Shown here: positions 54,236-64,000 of the stretch, one piece after another
Layout of the letters: the number at the start of each line of letters is the position of its first letter
Position numbering within the stretch: the first letter of the stretch is position 1
NCBI RefSeq assembly: GCF_020921035.1
Contig: NC_063157.1
Coordinates: 4,526,001-4,590,000 of the forward strand
Origin: Rhodamnia argentea
Lineage: Eukaryota; Streptophyta; Magnoliopsida; Myrtales; Myrtaceae
Length of the DNA: 64,000 nucleotides
Direction: 5' to 3'
Program-made: the position numbers and the translations under genes
Notes under the pieces: generated by a model
Told to the model about the DNA's origin: nothing
The model's database searches: none
What the model saw: the letters and a program-made list of their open reading frames with translations, nothing else

Positions 54236-54489
54236 AAAGATGGATTTTTCACCTTTCCTTTTCCCCTTTCCCCACTTTTATCACAGTATGAATCCTTTCC
54301 TCCTTTACATGTTCTCTCATATTCTTTTGTGGATTCCTTTTTCCCTTCATCCCTTTGTGTTTTTGTAAATTGAAGTAATGCGTCATCCCACCACAGCAAA
54401 TTAGACACCATACAAGCACCCTTTTCCTGAAGACAAAGGACGATGTGGGGAAAGACCATAGGAAGGTTGTCACAAGAAGAAAGATTGGA

Positions 54490-54858
54490 AAACTGTCTAA
54501 AAAATTCTAAACATATTGTGTGGCAGCCAATTCGATTTTAAACCTTTCAATTATGCCAATTTGATCATAAATCTTTTGAAGTTTTGTCAATTTACTCCCA
54601 AACATTTTGACATTTTATCTATGTAGTCATTTCGCCCAATTAGCTAAATAATAGGTTTAGGACTAAACCGATAGAATTTTAAAAGATTTAGTACTAAATT
54701 GGCAAATCGTCAAAAGATTTACAACTAAATTGGCATAATTGAGAAGATTAGGACCGAATTGGCAAATCGTCAAAAGTTTTAGGACTAACTTGACACAATT
54801 GAAAAGTTTCTGCTGAATTGGCCGACATATAATAGATTTAGGACTTTTCGAATAATTA
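54490..54858. repeat. Foldback element, GGACTAAATTGGCA family (unit B)
   Basis: Counterpart of 33140-33512, with inverted AATTTGATCATAAATC and GGACCGAATTGGCAAATC units. Confidence 0.7.
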
Positions 54859-54974
54859 TCCCCGAGAGCAGATTGAGAACACAACAGACAAAAACGAGGA
54901 GGTATTAAGGAAGTTGCTTCTTTTCATAAGCAAAGAAAAAGTGAGAAACGAATAGATTATGGGCAAAACAAAGG

Positions 54975-55011
<37 letters not shown>

Positions 55012-55334
55012 TGATGATAAGGTGTGGAAGCGACCATTGGAGATGGCAAAGGTTTAATGTTGTGTAGGGATGGCTTTTATCGCTGCCTTATCAAGATATG
55101 GTTCTTGTCTCTGGGTCCCAAAGCGCCTTTTATCTACATCTTTTTCATAGCTGTTTTTTTTTTTTTTTTTGCTCTTCTTTCGAATTCCGATAGATCATCC
55201 CCGGCACATGAATTTTGCATGTTCTATCGCATTCATCGGAAAAGCAGGTTGTACTTTGGCCCCCATCTATGAGGGATTGTTTGTTTTGTTTCGGGCTAAG
55301 TTCTTCGTTGGAAAAAAGTACAAAAAAAAAATCA
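54859..55334. other. Conserved non-coding block with GA microsatellite (unit B)
   Basis: Counterpart of 33513-33974; the AG run at 54977-55005 is about twice as long as in unit A. Confidence 0.5.
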
Positions 55335-55590
55335 TAAACATATTGCATTAGTAGCAATTCAATCTTAAACCTTTCGTTTGAATTAATTTAGTCCTAAACA
55401 TTTTTGCATTTGTACCAATTCAATTCATTCGGTCAATTTTGATCGGAAATCATTGATGTGGACACCGGTCGTCCTACATGGCGCGGCTAGCGAGAGTCGG
55501 CTTGCCCGTGGCCACGAAGGCCCTTGCCCCGGGTCTTAGTGGCGCCGCCGGCCGCAGGGAAGGGCCATGATTCCTCCTAGCGGCTAGAGA
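55335..55590. repeat. One-armed repeat with GC-rich core (unit B)
   Basis: Counterpart of 33975-34215, with a longer core (GGCGCCGCCGGCCGCAGG). Confidence 0.5.
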
Positions 55591-55739
55591 GAAGCCCCGT
55601 GATTTCAGTGATTGGTGAAGAGAGAATTATCAATCAAAACCACTCCCTAATCGCTACTTTACGAACCCTAATCTCATTAGCTAAGTTAAGTATCTTGCTA
55701 ATCGTCACATTTGTCCCTTTAGGACAAGTTCGAGGGCCG

Positions 55740-57500
55740 AAAGTTGGTGTGAAGATGGAGACATTATCACATGAAATTGTCGTAGCGCTGCGTCTGCATA
55801 GCCTCGTAGAGCGCCAAAGCCTTTTCGGCCATGAGAGTATGACGTCGTTGGACCAAAGGGAACCTCGCAACCGCAAGGCAACTTGAGAAATTTTTCTGTC
55901 TCTTTCGATAGTGATTTCTTGATTGATGATGAAGATGACAGTGTAATTCCATCCAGCCGCAAAAGGAAAAAGGACATCAGACGTCACGGCACTGCTCGTG
56001 AGAAGAACATACGATAAGCCTACCGAGTATTTTCCACTAAGACAGAAGAAAAAGAAGTCGAGTCTTGAATCGTAAGTTTGTGGAAAGTCGTGGCGGGAGT
56101 TGCAGCATGAGCTTCTTTTTCCCCAGGTCAACGCAGAGTCTCTTCAGGAACATCGCGCTTAATCAATCCTGACGCAAACGATAAGATTTGCGGTTGAAAT
56201 TTACAACCTTGTTTCGCGACATCGATAAGCAAAGTTCAGCTAAAACCATCCTTCGACTGGATAGAATGCGCTTTCGATGTCTTCTGAACCCTTTTCGACT
56301 AGAAAGAACTCTCGGTTAATTTGTGATTCGAGCATAGACATGGCTGCACGGATAATGATAGTACATCTCCCGGAAATCTTTCAACGATTATGATCGTCCA
56401 TGTTATATACAAGTTGAGTTTCGCGGTGTGAGGTATGAACTCGAGTGTGGAAACTCGAGCGTTTGCTGACTCCTTTTCGCTAAATGAAGTAAGAACTGAT
56501 GGATGCTGCGACAGATTGCGCGACCTTCCAGGGCTTTGGCGACTTCATCTGTTTGCTGAAAATAGGAAATACTACTGCTGCAGAATCGGCAAAAGCTGGA
56601 GAAAGATCATTAAAGAGCTGTGTGTCACGATTCTTCTTTTCTTGGATAGAAAGATCGGAAAGGAAGTGGGGGAAGGCAAAAGAAATTGCTTTGCTGATGC
56701 GGGATTTTCATCTTTGATGAGCGGCGACTGCGAGTGCTTTCTTGACCTTATTTTCGTTCCCAGACGGAATCAGAAAAGACGCCAAAAGGGGTCTTCCCAT
56801 CTTCCTGTTTCGGACGAGTGCACGTAGTCTCCTCCAGAGCAAGTGGAAATTTGCCCTACATGTGTTCTTGGATGATCTCGCTCTGGCTTTTTTTAAGCTC
56901 TGAATAAGCGTTCACGTCACAGGAAAACCTGGAAGAGTCCACATGGAGAGATTATGGGAAGAAACGTTGATGCAAGCCATGCGTGGGGATCGTCAATTCG
57001 TCATTAGTTTTAGGACTGCCAAGATTCGAATTTGGCGTCGAAGTTGCCGAGTTGGGTTCTTCTCGAATCATAGTTAGGAATGAGCCGTGAATCGAATTCG
57101 GCATATTCACTTGAAGTTCATTCATACGATGTTAACTTTCAAACTGATAACCGATGTTCAGCTTCGAAACGACAATCTCGCACATGATTTTTTCTCTTCA
57201 TCTGTCTCTTTTCTTTACTAGAATTAGAGAGAGAGAGAGAGAGACTGTGTTGGATTCTTATCTGTTTAACGGCTGCACCATTATCTTAATCAGGACAAAC
57301 TTCCAACCGACGCCAACCGTTGGCAAGAACGGAGAGAGGGAAAACAACCGAAGCGGAAAAAGGTTCTAGCTCGAGAAAGGAATTTTCATTCAATACCAAG
57401 CAAAACAGGTTGTGACGCTTCATTGCCAACTAATTCTACGTTCTAATCTAACTCTGAATATAACCTAAACATCGAATTCTATTCTACTCGTCGAAAACTA
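55740..57500. other. Conserved block without recognised gene (unit B)
   Basis: Counterpart of 34330-36060. The plus-strand frame at 56435-56827 matches the unit A frame at 35047 for about 115 codons. About 60 bp near 56820-56880 (CCTCCAGAGCAAGTGG) are absent from unit A. No family recognised. Confidence 0.4.
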
Positions 57501-57790
57501 ATGGAAATAAAACCCGTAGTAATTAATCGGAGCTCATCAAAGCCGCCGAAGCCGGACTACGTGCCGTCGATTTTCATCGCCCTCGAAAAGAATTCCCAAG
57601 AAAACATCACTATCACTTTCCCGGAATGTTTTGTTCGGAGATTCGCGTCCGAAGAGGATCACAGCATTGATCTGATTTCCAATTTTTTTTTGTTTTTTTT
57701 TGTTTTCTCTCTCTCTCGAGATTTTTCCCTCTTCATGTTGGGCCGCTCGTGCGGTAATAAAATCCACTTGATCCCCTGAAGCGCGTGGGC
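57501..57790. other. ORF-bearing stretch and CT microsatellite (unit B)
   Basis: Counterpart of 36061-36360. The frame from 57501 differs by few residues (PVVINRSS, YVPSIF). The CT run is only about five units. Confidence 0.35.
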
Positions 57791-57897
57791 CCTACCCAGT
57801 TGAGAGAGAGACGGGGGCAGGTGGGCCCACTGTGCAGTCAGAGCTAGAGAGGACGCATGTTGTTGGATCAGGACGGCCGCCGCAACTGCCAAACTGT

Positions 57898-58218
57898 CGC
57901 CTAAACAGCGACAGCGAGAGCGACGTCGCCGGACGCCTCGGCTGCCACCGCGTACCCACCGCCCACCGCCTTGACACTGCACCCGCCAAAAGAAACCAAG
58001 AGAAACCTCGTCACTACAAGCAAAAACAACAACAGCCCCACTCCCGAAACGACGACAGCGACGACCGAAAGCGATGGCGTCCACGACAAGGCGACGCCGC
58101 CCGACACCTTGGCTGCCACCACGTACTCACCGCCCACCGCCTTGACACTGCACCCGCCAAAAGAAACCAAGAGAAACCTCATCACTACAAGCAAAAATAT
58201 CAACAGCCCCACTCCAAA
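57898..58218. repeat. Imperfect tandem pair of about 170 bp, unit B only
   Basis: Both halves (57898-58045 and 58046-58218) contain CCACCGCCTTGACACTGCAC, CCAAAAGAAACCAAGAGAAA and CAACAGCCCCACTCC. Unit A has a single copy (about 36470-36650). Confidence 0.8.
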
Positions 58219-58480
58219 AATAGAACTGAATATTAAAATTATAACAGCAATCATATGACAGTTTCCTGGAAAATGCCAAATTTCTCCGGGCTGGTCCGGA
58301 GTGGTCGGCGAGGTCTTACCTATCTTTAAATAATAAAAAAAAAGGTGACAGATTGTTGCTGCCATGTTGCAGTCACATGTAACTATGTAAGATTTGTGTT
58401 AATATAAGTTAAAAATTTCTTAACTAAATCTCCATTATCGTATTAAGACAAGTTTGAGAGGTGAATTCAATGTGATTTTG

Positions 58481-59410
58481 TTACCTAGCAGAAGGTCTCG
58501 GGCAAAATGTGATCTCGTAATCCGCCGAAGCGCAGGTGAAGGTGCTCGTGCCGTCGTCATAAGCATAACTATAGGCCTTCGGGCACGCGCTCTTGAAGAA
58601 CTCCGAGTACTGGCTCGGCCCGCACGTGTCCGGTGTCCCGTGCGCGCCGCTGCAGCAGTACTGTGGGTCCCCGAATGCGCCGCACGCGCTCCGGCACGCC
58701 ACCCCGCCCTGGCTCCCTGTGCTCGTCACCTTCAGCTCCTGCGGGCACGCAGTGTTCAAGTCCGCCACGCACCCTGTGGCGGTGCAGTTCCCGGCCCCGG
58801 AGGTGGCGGCGGCACCCTGCGGCACTACCAGCATCGGGAGGTTGTACCCGTCAACGAGGCTGACGTTGTAGAAGTCGAGCCCGCCGGCGCCGTTGAGGGT
58901 GAACTCGGCGAGGGTGGCGGGAGGGGTGGCGCCGCTGCCGGAGCACTCGAGGGTGGAGGACCCGCAGTCGCCCGTGAGGCAGGCGAACTTGCCGTTGGTG
59001 GCGTCCTGGGAGCAGAAGGTGCGGCCCCAGAGGCGGCCAGACCAGGAGGCAGGGACGGCCACAGAGGTGGACGCGCCGGGGTTGAGGGCGAAGCCGGTGG
59101 TGGAGAGCGGCGCAGTTCCGGCGCCGGAGAGGATCCCCGGCCAGACCGTGAAGCTGCACATGTTGACTATGTTGAATGTCGCTGAATTTGCACCTGCAAG
59201 CTCAAGAAACAGTTCATGAGCCAAAATCCGAGCCCAAACCACCCGAAGTTCGAAACTTTAAACCAAGATCGGATCCCCATTGAAGTGATTTTGGGAGAAA
59301 AAAACAAAAAGGCCCTGACAAAAGACGCTCTTTCAACACTTGAACTTACAAGTGACGGAGAAGATCAAAGCGTGGAAGAACAGAGCAACTGCCATTCCGA
59401 GTGAAGCCAT
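58481..59410 (-). CDS. Thaumatin-like protein, unit B copy with altered cleft
   Basis: Same gene structure as the unit A copy: exon 1 at 59410-59350 (signal peptide), exon 2 at 59193-58481, 257 residues, 16 cysteines. About eight substitutions separate the mature proteins. Two affect family-conserved positions. The usual VNKC near the N terminus is VNMC (ATG codon at plus-strand 59159-59161), and DFYDVSLVDG has become DFYNVSLVDG (AAC codon, plus-strand 58865-58867). By family knowledge that Asp is one of the acidic residues lining the cleft linked to glucan binding and antifungal activity. The reading frame, splice sites and TATA box are intact, so the gene may be expressed with changed activity. 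The stop follows SAR as in unit A. Confidence 0.9.
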
Positions 59411-59565
59411 TAGGTTTCGAATCTAAGAATGAGGAACCGAATCGAAATTCAAGATTTTAATTGTATTAAGAATGAATGTTCTCGTTTCTCTGAGATATTC
59501 AGAATAACTTCTCTTCTTTGTGCGAGAACTTTTGAAGAGCAAATGGAGGAGGGAAGGAGCAGAGC

Positions 59566-59575
59566 ATTTTATAAG
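59566..59575 (-). promoter_or_regulatory. TATA box of the unit B thaumatin-like gene
   Basis: Minus strand CTTATAAAAT, same relative position as in unit A. Confidence 0.7.
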
Positions 59576-59607
59576 CCCCGCGAGGGGGGGGTGTGGCCGA
59601 CGACAAT

Positions 59608-60144
59608 GGCGGTCGTGCGTCAGTCGGTGGGGGCCTCTGAGGATGTGATGGGACCCCACTACTCCCCAAATTTTATCTCGGTTTTCTTGTTTTCCTACGT
59701 CAGGGCAACATGGCGACACAGTTGAAGTAGGCGATTTCCCGCGCAATCTCGGCCATTTTCCCCTGTTCTCCGGGCGCTTGGGGAACAGAGACTCTGTACG
59801 CGAGCGAGCGAGCGAGCGAGGAGAGGAGTACTACTACTACCAATGCCGTAAACAGAAGCCGATGTGGGGGAAGGGGAAGTACTTGGAGTTTCAGAAGGCT
59901 GCGTAGCAGAGCAGAGGAGGCGTTGGGATTCTCCCCGACATTGGAAATTGGTTCAGGAAGGAAGGAAGGAAAGAGCTCTCACTTCGCAGTTCACAACTTC
60001 ACATGGGTTGAGGAATCAGGAAGAGGAAGGTTGGCGGCTTCCAGTATACAGACAACACAGCTTCGATCGGATTTAGCCTGCATGCTTCGACCAAAAAAAA
60101 ATTAAAAAAAAAGCCTGCATGCAATTTTGATGGAGTGGGGAAAA
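59608..60144. other. Distal upstream region of the thaumatin-like gene (unit B)
   Basis: Counterpart of 38018-38544. Has a GAGC tetranucleotide run (59801-59820) not seen in unit A and a shorter GGAA run. No gene. Confidence 0.5.
60075..60122 (+). mobile_element. Ultra-short poly-A insertion (unit B copy)
   Basis: AGCCTGCATGC at 60075-60085 and 60112-60122 flanks TTCGACC, then an A-run broken by TT. Same event as 38489-38526 with a longer tail. Confidence 0.75.
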
Positions 60145-60655
60145 TAAATGAAAGTAAAAAAAAATTCAACTTTTAGTTTAGTTTTAATTCTGCCTCGAAT
60201 TTGTTTTTGTCTAGAACGGAAAATCCAAAACTTCAAATTCAGTCCAAATATATCCCGAACTTTTCTTTGTCTTAAAAAAAAAAAAACACCCCACAGTTTT
60301 AGGTCTCGTTCCCAATCTTATGAAATCACCAATTTTTACCAAGTCCCAATTCTACCTCTATTAGCCCTCTGTCCAAAAATTATCGCCGGTTGTCTCTAAT
60401 TTTCATACCCTAAAACGGTATAATTTTCTATGCTTGATGATAAGGACGTCAAATTGAGATTGAAATTGTGAGGTGGATTTGAGAATAAATTGAAAGTTGG
60501 TAATTTTTTTGTTACACAATACAAAGTTCGAGGCAAGTTTGTGACTAGATCTAAAATTTGTGTTTTTTTTTTTTTTTTTTGACAAAAAAGAAGTTCAGGA
60601 AAGATTTGGACTAACCCAAAATTTGACTTTTTTTTTTAAGAAAAAATGTTCCACG
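60145..60655. repeat. Foldback-like element (unit B)
   Basis: Counterpart of 38545-39045. Confidence 0.6.
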
Positions 60656-60764
60656 TGTAATAGGTGTATGCCAGGATATGCATGGACGGACCATGGAAGA
60701 AGATGGACAATTTAGATTCTCTAGCTCACGTGCGGCGAGTCCTTGGTTAATCTTTGGAAAAATG

Positions 60765-61165
60765 ACATAAATGGTCCCTAAACTTTGAATCAACGTGTAA
60801 TATGATCCTTGAACTTTTAATTTGATCAATATAGTCCCCGAACTTTAGCCCAATGTGTAATGTGACCCCCGAACTTTCAATTTGTTCAATGTGGTCCTCA
60901 AACTTTTAGAACATGTTTAACTTAATCTTTGAACTATAAAAAAAAAAAAAAAGTTCGTGAGTGGTCTTTGAACTTGAATTAATGAAAGGATCAACTTGAA
61001 CATGTTCCAAACGTTCGGATACCATATTCGTTAAATTAAAAGTTCAAGGATCACATTGCACATTGAGCTAAAGTCATTGACCATATTTGTCAAATTAAAA
61101 TTCCAAGGATCAAATTACACATTGAATCAAAGTTCATTGATCATTTGTGTCATTATCCCTTAATC
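60765..61165. repeat. Foldback element, CCTGAACTTTT family (unit B)
   Basis: Counterpart of 39170-39560; the central A-run is longer (about 60939-60952). Confidence 0.75.
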
Positions 61166-61329
61166 TTTCGAACGCCCCACCATCAATTAACTTAGGGCGC
61201 GACTATTGATGCATTGAAAGAAAAAAAAAAAAAATCTTACCCAAGAGCGACAGACCATTATTGACTATTCGGACTATATTGCATGTCAGAGACCTCCTAG
61301 TATGATCATGTACTATTTGAAAAATTACA

Positions 61330-61590
61330 AAAAAAAAATTCTATACCTACCACGGGTATGTCAATTTAGATAATTAATCAATTCAGTCCATCCAATCGAT
61401 TTTGACCGAAAATAGTTAAAAGCGAACGCTAGTCTTTCTACGAAGTGAACAATTTTCGTAAATTTTTAAGGCGAGGGACCAAATGATCCAACCCCGCGAT
61501 CGAGCGAGGGCCGTCCCTTGCCAAATTTGGCGAGGGCTCGACCCTCGCGTCTTGGAGGAGGGCCGGCGGCCGCCCTTGGGTTGTCATAGA
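61330..61590. repeat. One-armed repeat with GGCGAG palindromic core (unit B)
   Basis: Counterpart of 39730-39990; the core hairpin is weakened by CCCTTGCC in place of CCCTCGCC. Confidence 0.55.
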
Positions 61591-62247
61591 ACGGGAGTCT
61601 GATGGTTGAAGATCTAAGCACGCTGTTCACAAAAGTTTTTTCTGGCCCATGCAAATGCACCCTTTGCCATACAAAGTCGGAAAATGGTCCAATTATTCGG
61701 ATTCCAGATTCTGGCGAAAAGCATGGAATGAACGCTGCTCCAGCGTTGACGCGAAAAAGAGCACAACTCGCTAGTTGCACCAGCACTTCGCAGCCGCAGC
61801 CGCAATTGACTTTTACTTGGACCGGGGCCACGCGATAAGATGATTAGCCTAACAAAGGGGCGGTAAACACCAAATTAATCCAAGATTTTCCTGCCTTTTG
61901 ACCCCATCGCAGCACAAGTCTTGAAAAATTCTGCCAGCAAACGCCCCCTTCAGCAAGCGAAAACGATGCGCTTTTCCTACGGCTAGTGTTGACCGATGCA
62001 AGCGACCAACTTGCCTTATCTTCTGATAGGCGCAAGTTGAAGAGAACACGGACACGTCGCTTTTGCGTGAAATTAAGTAAGGCGCGGTGGTAAATCTTGT
62101 CGAATAGAACCATTCAGGGAAGATGAATGAACGGTCAGTTGCATTAGACTGTGCACTTATGTTTTCGCAAGTTGGCAAATCCTGTCGGAGTTGTTCGTCG
62201 CACTAGATCACGCAAGTTGGCAAAACTTGTCAAAGCCATTGATTTTT
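61591..62247. other. Intergenic, unit B
   Basis: Counterpart of 39991-40683; no gene recognised. Confidence 0.4.
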
Positions 62248-62390
62248 AGGGGTGTCAATGGGCCGGGTCTCCTATAAGCATGACCCAGCTTGAAACCAAA
62301 CAGCGCCAAGGTCGACCTGATACCCAAATTATATACGTCCAAGATATTCGAGTCGGGTCCGGTCGTTCTTTTTTTTTTTTTTTAATGACG
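62248..62390. repeat. hAT-like terminal fragment (unit B)
   Basis: Counterpart of 40684-40830, starting TTAGGGGTGTCAATGGGCCGGG. Confidence 0.45.
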
Positions 62391-62649
62391 ATTGAAATAA
62401 ATCTTCCGAGAAAAGACAAACAACGCTGATCAGGATTTGCAAAGAGAGAAGATTAATTCTACAAGTTGGGGTCATCAAATAGGAGCGAAAGACTGTTGGA
62501 ATGTTATAATCACAAAGATTATCATCTGAACTATGCTTCTAATCATCACATGAACAACTCTTCAACAAATCAAAATTGTAAAATCAAAACCCATTTTCAA
62601 AACTTAATGCCCACGAAAAAATAAAAATAAAAAAAAATTTTAAAAAAAT

Positions 62650-63460
62650 CAATCAAAGAAACAAATTTCGCAGCCTCAGAAGGAAGGCAGTAGAGGTTAT
62701 GTGTAAATCACGAATTCTCATCCATAAGCGCAAATAGCTCATCTCTTTCATCACAGGCAACTGTTCAAAACATAATGGAAAGTCGTAAACTTGAAGAAAA
62801 TACTTCACACCCAAAGCCCGCAAGAGATGCAAGAGAACTTGCCAAGATCTATAAAATCCAAAGAAATTACAAAGGGACATGCAATGAAGATCAATGGCCT
62901 CATAGAGAAGATTAGATGTGTCTACACCATTAGATTCAGACATATGCTTGTCTTTGTTTAAAGAATGTATAATCATCGGCCATCTGCAATCAAATTCACA
63001 AACCAGAACAAAGAAATAAACCTTTTTTTCCCCAGAATCTCAAGAACAAGAGAAAAGAAGAAAGAAAAATCGAAGCTTGGTGTTTCTTTTTGGGGGAAAA
63101 AGGGACTCAAAACATGGGTGGTGATATATCAGGATGGTCGGCAAGGCCCCAATCGGAGCCGGTTACGACGAACGAGACCTTTCACGATACAATCGTTACC
63201 ATCCCCAAAAGACCATTTTTCCTTTCAATCTGATCCATTTGAAAACAACAAAACGATAAGCATCAGATGACGCAATCCTAATCGGGAAACAGAAATCGGA
63301 AGCACAGAAGGAGAACCCTCGAAAGAGATGAAGCAGAGAGAGATCTGAGAAAGGTGAACAGCGATGGGGAAGGGGGGAGTTGGTGGGGTTTAGGGTTTCC
63401 GTTCGTGCGACTTCGCTTTTAAATAGGTGATTTTGGGGACTAGGGTTTCTTCTGGAGAGG
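62650..63460 (-). other. Putative transcription unit with telo-box promoter (unit B)
   Basis: Counterpart of 41080-41890: AAACCCTAG, TATA-like CTATTTAAAAG and AAACCCTAAACCCC are kept, and the TTTGATTGCAG acceptor is unchanged at 62979-62989. The open frame after it is longer here (107 codons from 62976), because small indels differ from unit A. This argues against a conserved protein. Confidence 0.4.
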
Positions 63461-63604
63461 ACTCGGCAGAGAGGGAGGGGACCGTCAGGAGTGGCCAGCA
63501 TTGAGGGATGGCGCTGTTGCACTCGGGCAGAAGAAAGTGACGGGAGTCTCAGTAGACCTCTGCGCACTCAGAGTTGCGAGCAAGGAGACGTCGCGGGAAA
63601 GAAG

Positions 63605-63805
63605 ATGATGAGCATTAGTAGAGTTGGGCCTGGGTTATTTGAGTCTTCAATTGGCCTGTCTTCTTTTCATTCCCAGGTCGGTACTTTATTTTTCGAGCCC
63701 CAATGGTACCGGCCTTTATTGAAATAGTACCAAATTCCGGCCCGAAAGTTTCCTAAATTTTCAGGCCAGGTCGGGCCGGTGCGGGCCTTTTTGACAGCCC
63801 TACTG
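63605..63805. repeat. Short repeat with hAT-like right end (unit B)
   Basis: Counterpart of 42035-42245. Confidence 0.4.
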
Positions 63806-64000
63806 ATTTTGCCTTAAAGCTTTGGCCTTTGCAATTGCAACCAAATGGAATTCGCCCATAGTAAATACCAAGACTGTAACAGGCACTGCATAGATAGTGT
63901 GGTTCAGATGGTTGTGTTTGTTTGCTTCTCAGTAATCTCCTCATAGTCAGTCTTTAGCCAAAAAAGGCATTACAGGGCCTTGCATTCGACAGAGTATCAG

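Larger units (their letters stand above)
48655..64000. repeat. Segmental duplication unit B (runs off the window)
   Basis: Repeats unit A from 28658 in the same order and orientation. The join to unit A is within GATTTT, where the orphan thaumatin-like promoter (CGGCGATTT) meets the interior of a foldback element (GATTTTTAATATAG). Relative to unit A it gained about 1.46 kb at 52773-54235, lost about 180 bp there, and gained a 170-bp tandem copy at 57.9-58.2 kb. Confidence 0.93.

Noticed and set aside
1-64000. tRNA, rRNA or snRNA genes
   Set aside because: None recognised by eye; tRNAscan and Infernal would be decisive.

Overview
This is a window of plant nuclear DNA, almost certainly from a eudicot. 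The evidence is intron-containing genes with GT-AG junctions in families expanded in plants (an OPT oligopeptide transporter, a nodulin-like/NFD4-type transporter and thaumatin-like proteins), plant-type Ty1/copia and Ty3/gypsy elements primed by initiator-Met tRNA, and many AT-rich foldback elements. The GC-rich CTCGCC/GGCGAG cores in several repeats suggest Myrtaceae (Eucalyptus-like), but this is only an impression. I recognised no bacterial, organellar, rRNA or tRNA genes.

Layout. 1-1.1 kb: decayed copia 3' end. 1.8-3.9 kb: foldback and transposon relics. 5.0-10.0 kb: complete seven-exon OPT gene on the plus strand, with a foldback element in intron 3. 11.9-15.0 kb: NFD4-like transporter pseudogene with two premature stops and one frameshift; its intron 1 holds a 711-bp hAT-type element with a perfect 8-bp target duplication. 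15.4-20.4 kb: complete Ty3/gypsy element on the minus strand with nearly identical LTRs, a CTTTG target duplication and broken gag-pol. 23.1-25.2 kb: four-exon thaumatin-like gene with a hydrophobic C-terminal tail (minus strand). 27.1-28.8 kb: foldback elements.

From about 28.66 kb to the end the window is a tandem segmental duplication with a period of about 20.0 kb. Unit A is 28658-48654; unit B starts at 48655 and runs off the window. Each unit carries a promoter-like block, a deleted copia element, foldback elements, an unidentified conserved block, one two-exon thaumatin-like gene (minus strand) and a telo-box transcription-start region. Unit A ends in a third, promoter-only copy of the thaumatin-like gene, split by a 2.75-kb transposon. 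Unit B begins in the middle of a foldback element, so both breakpoints can be read. In unit B the thaumatin-like protein has changed a conserved acidic-cleft Asp to Asn, and a 1.46-kb LTR-like segment replaces about 180 bp of unit A.

The genes do not form one pathway. The thaumatin-like genes (PR-5 family, normally secreted) form a local, still-expanding cluster; the two transporters are separate neighbours. The most unusual signal is a set of tiny insertions (about 15-45 bp, typically TTCGACC plus a poly-A run, on either strand) flanked by 9-17 bp target duplications. They look like retrotransposed 3' tails with almost no body.
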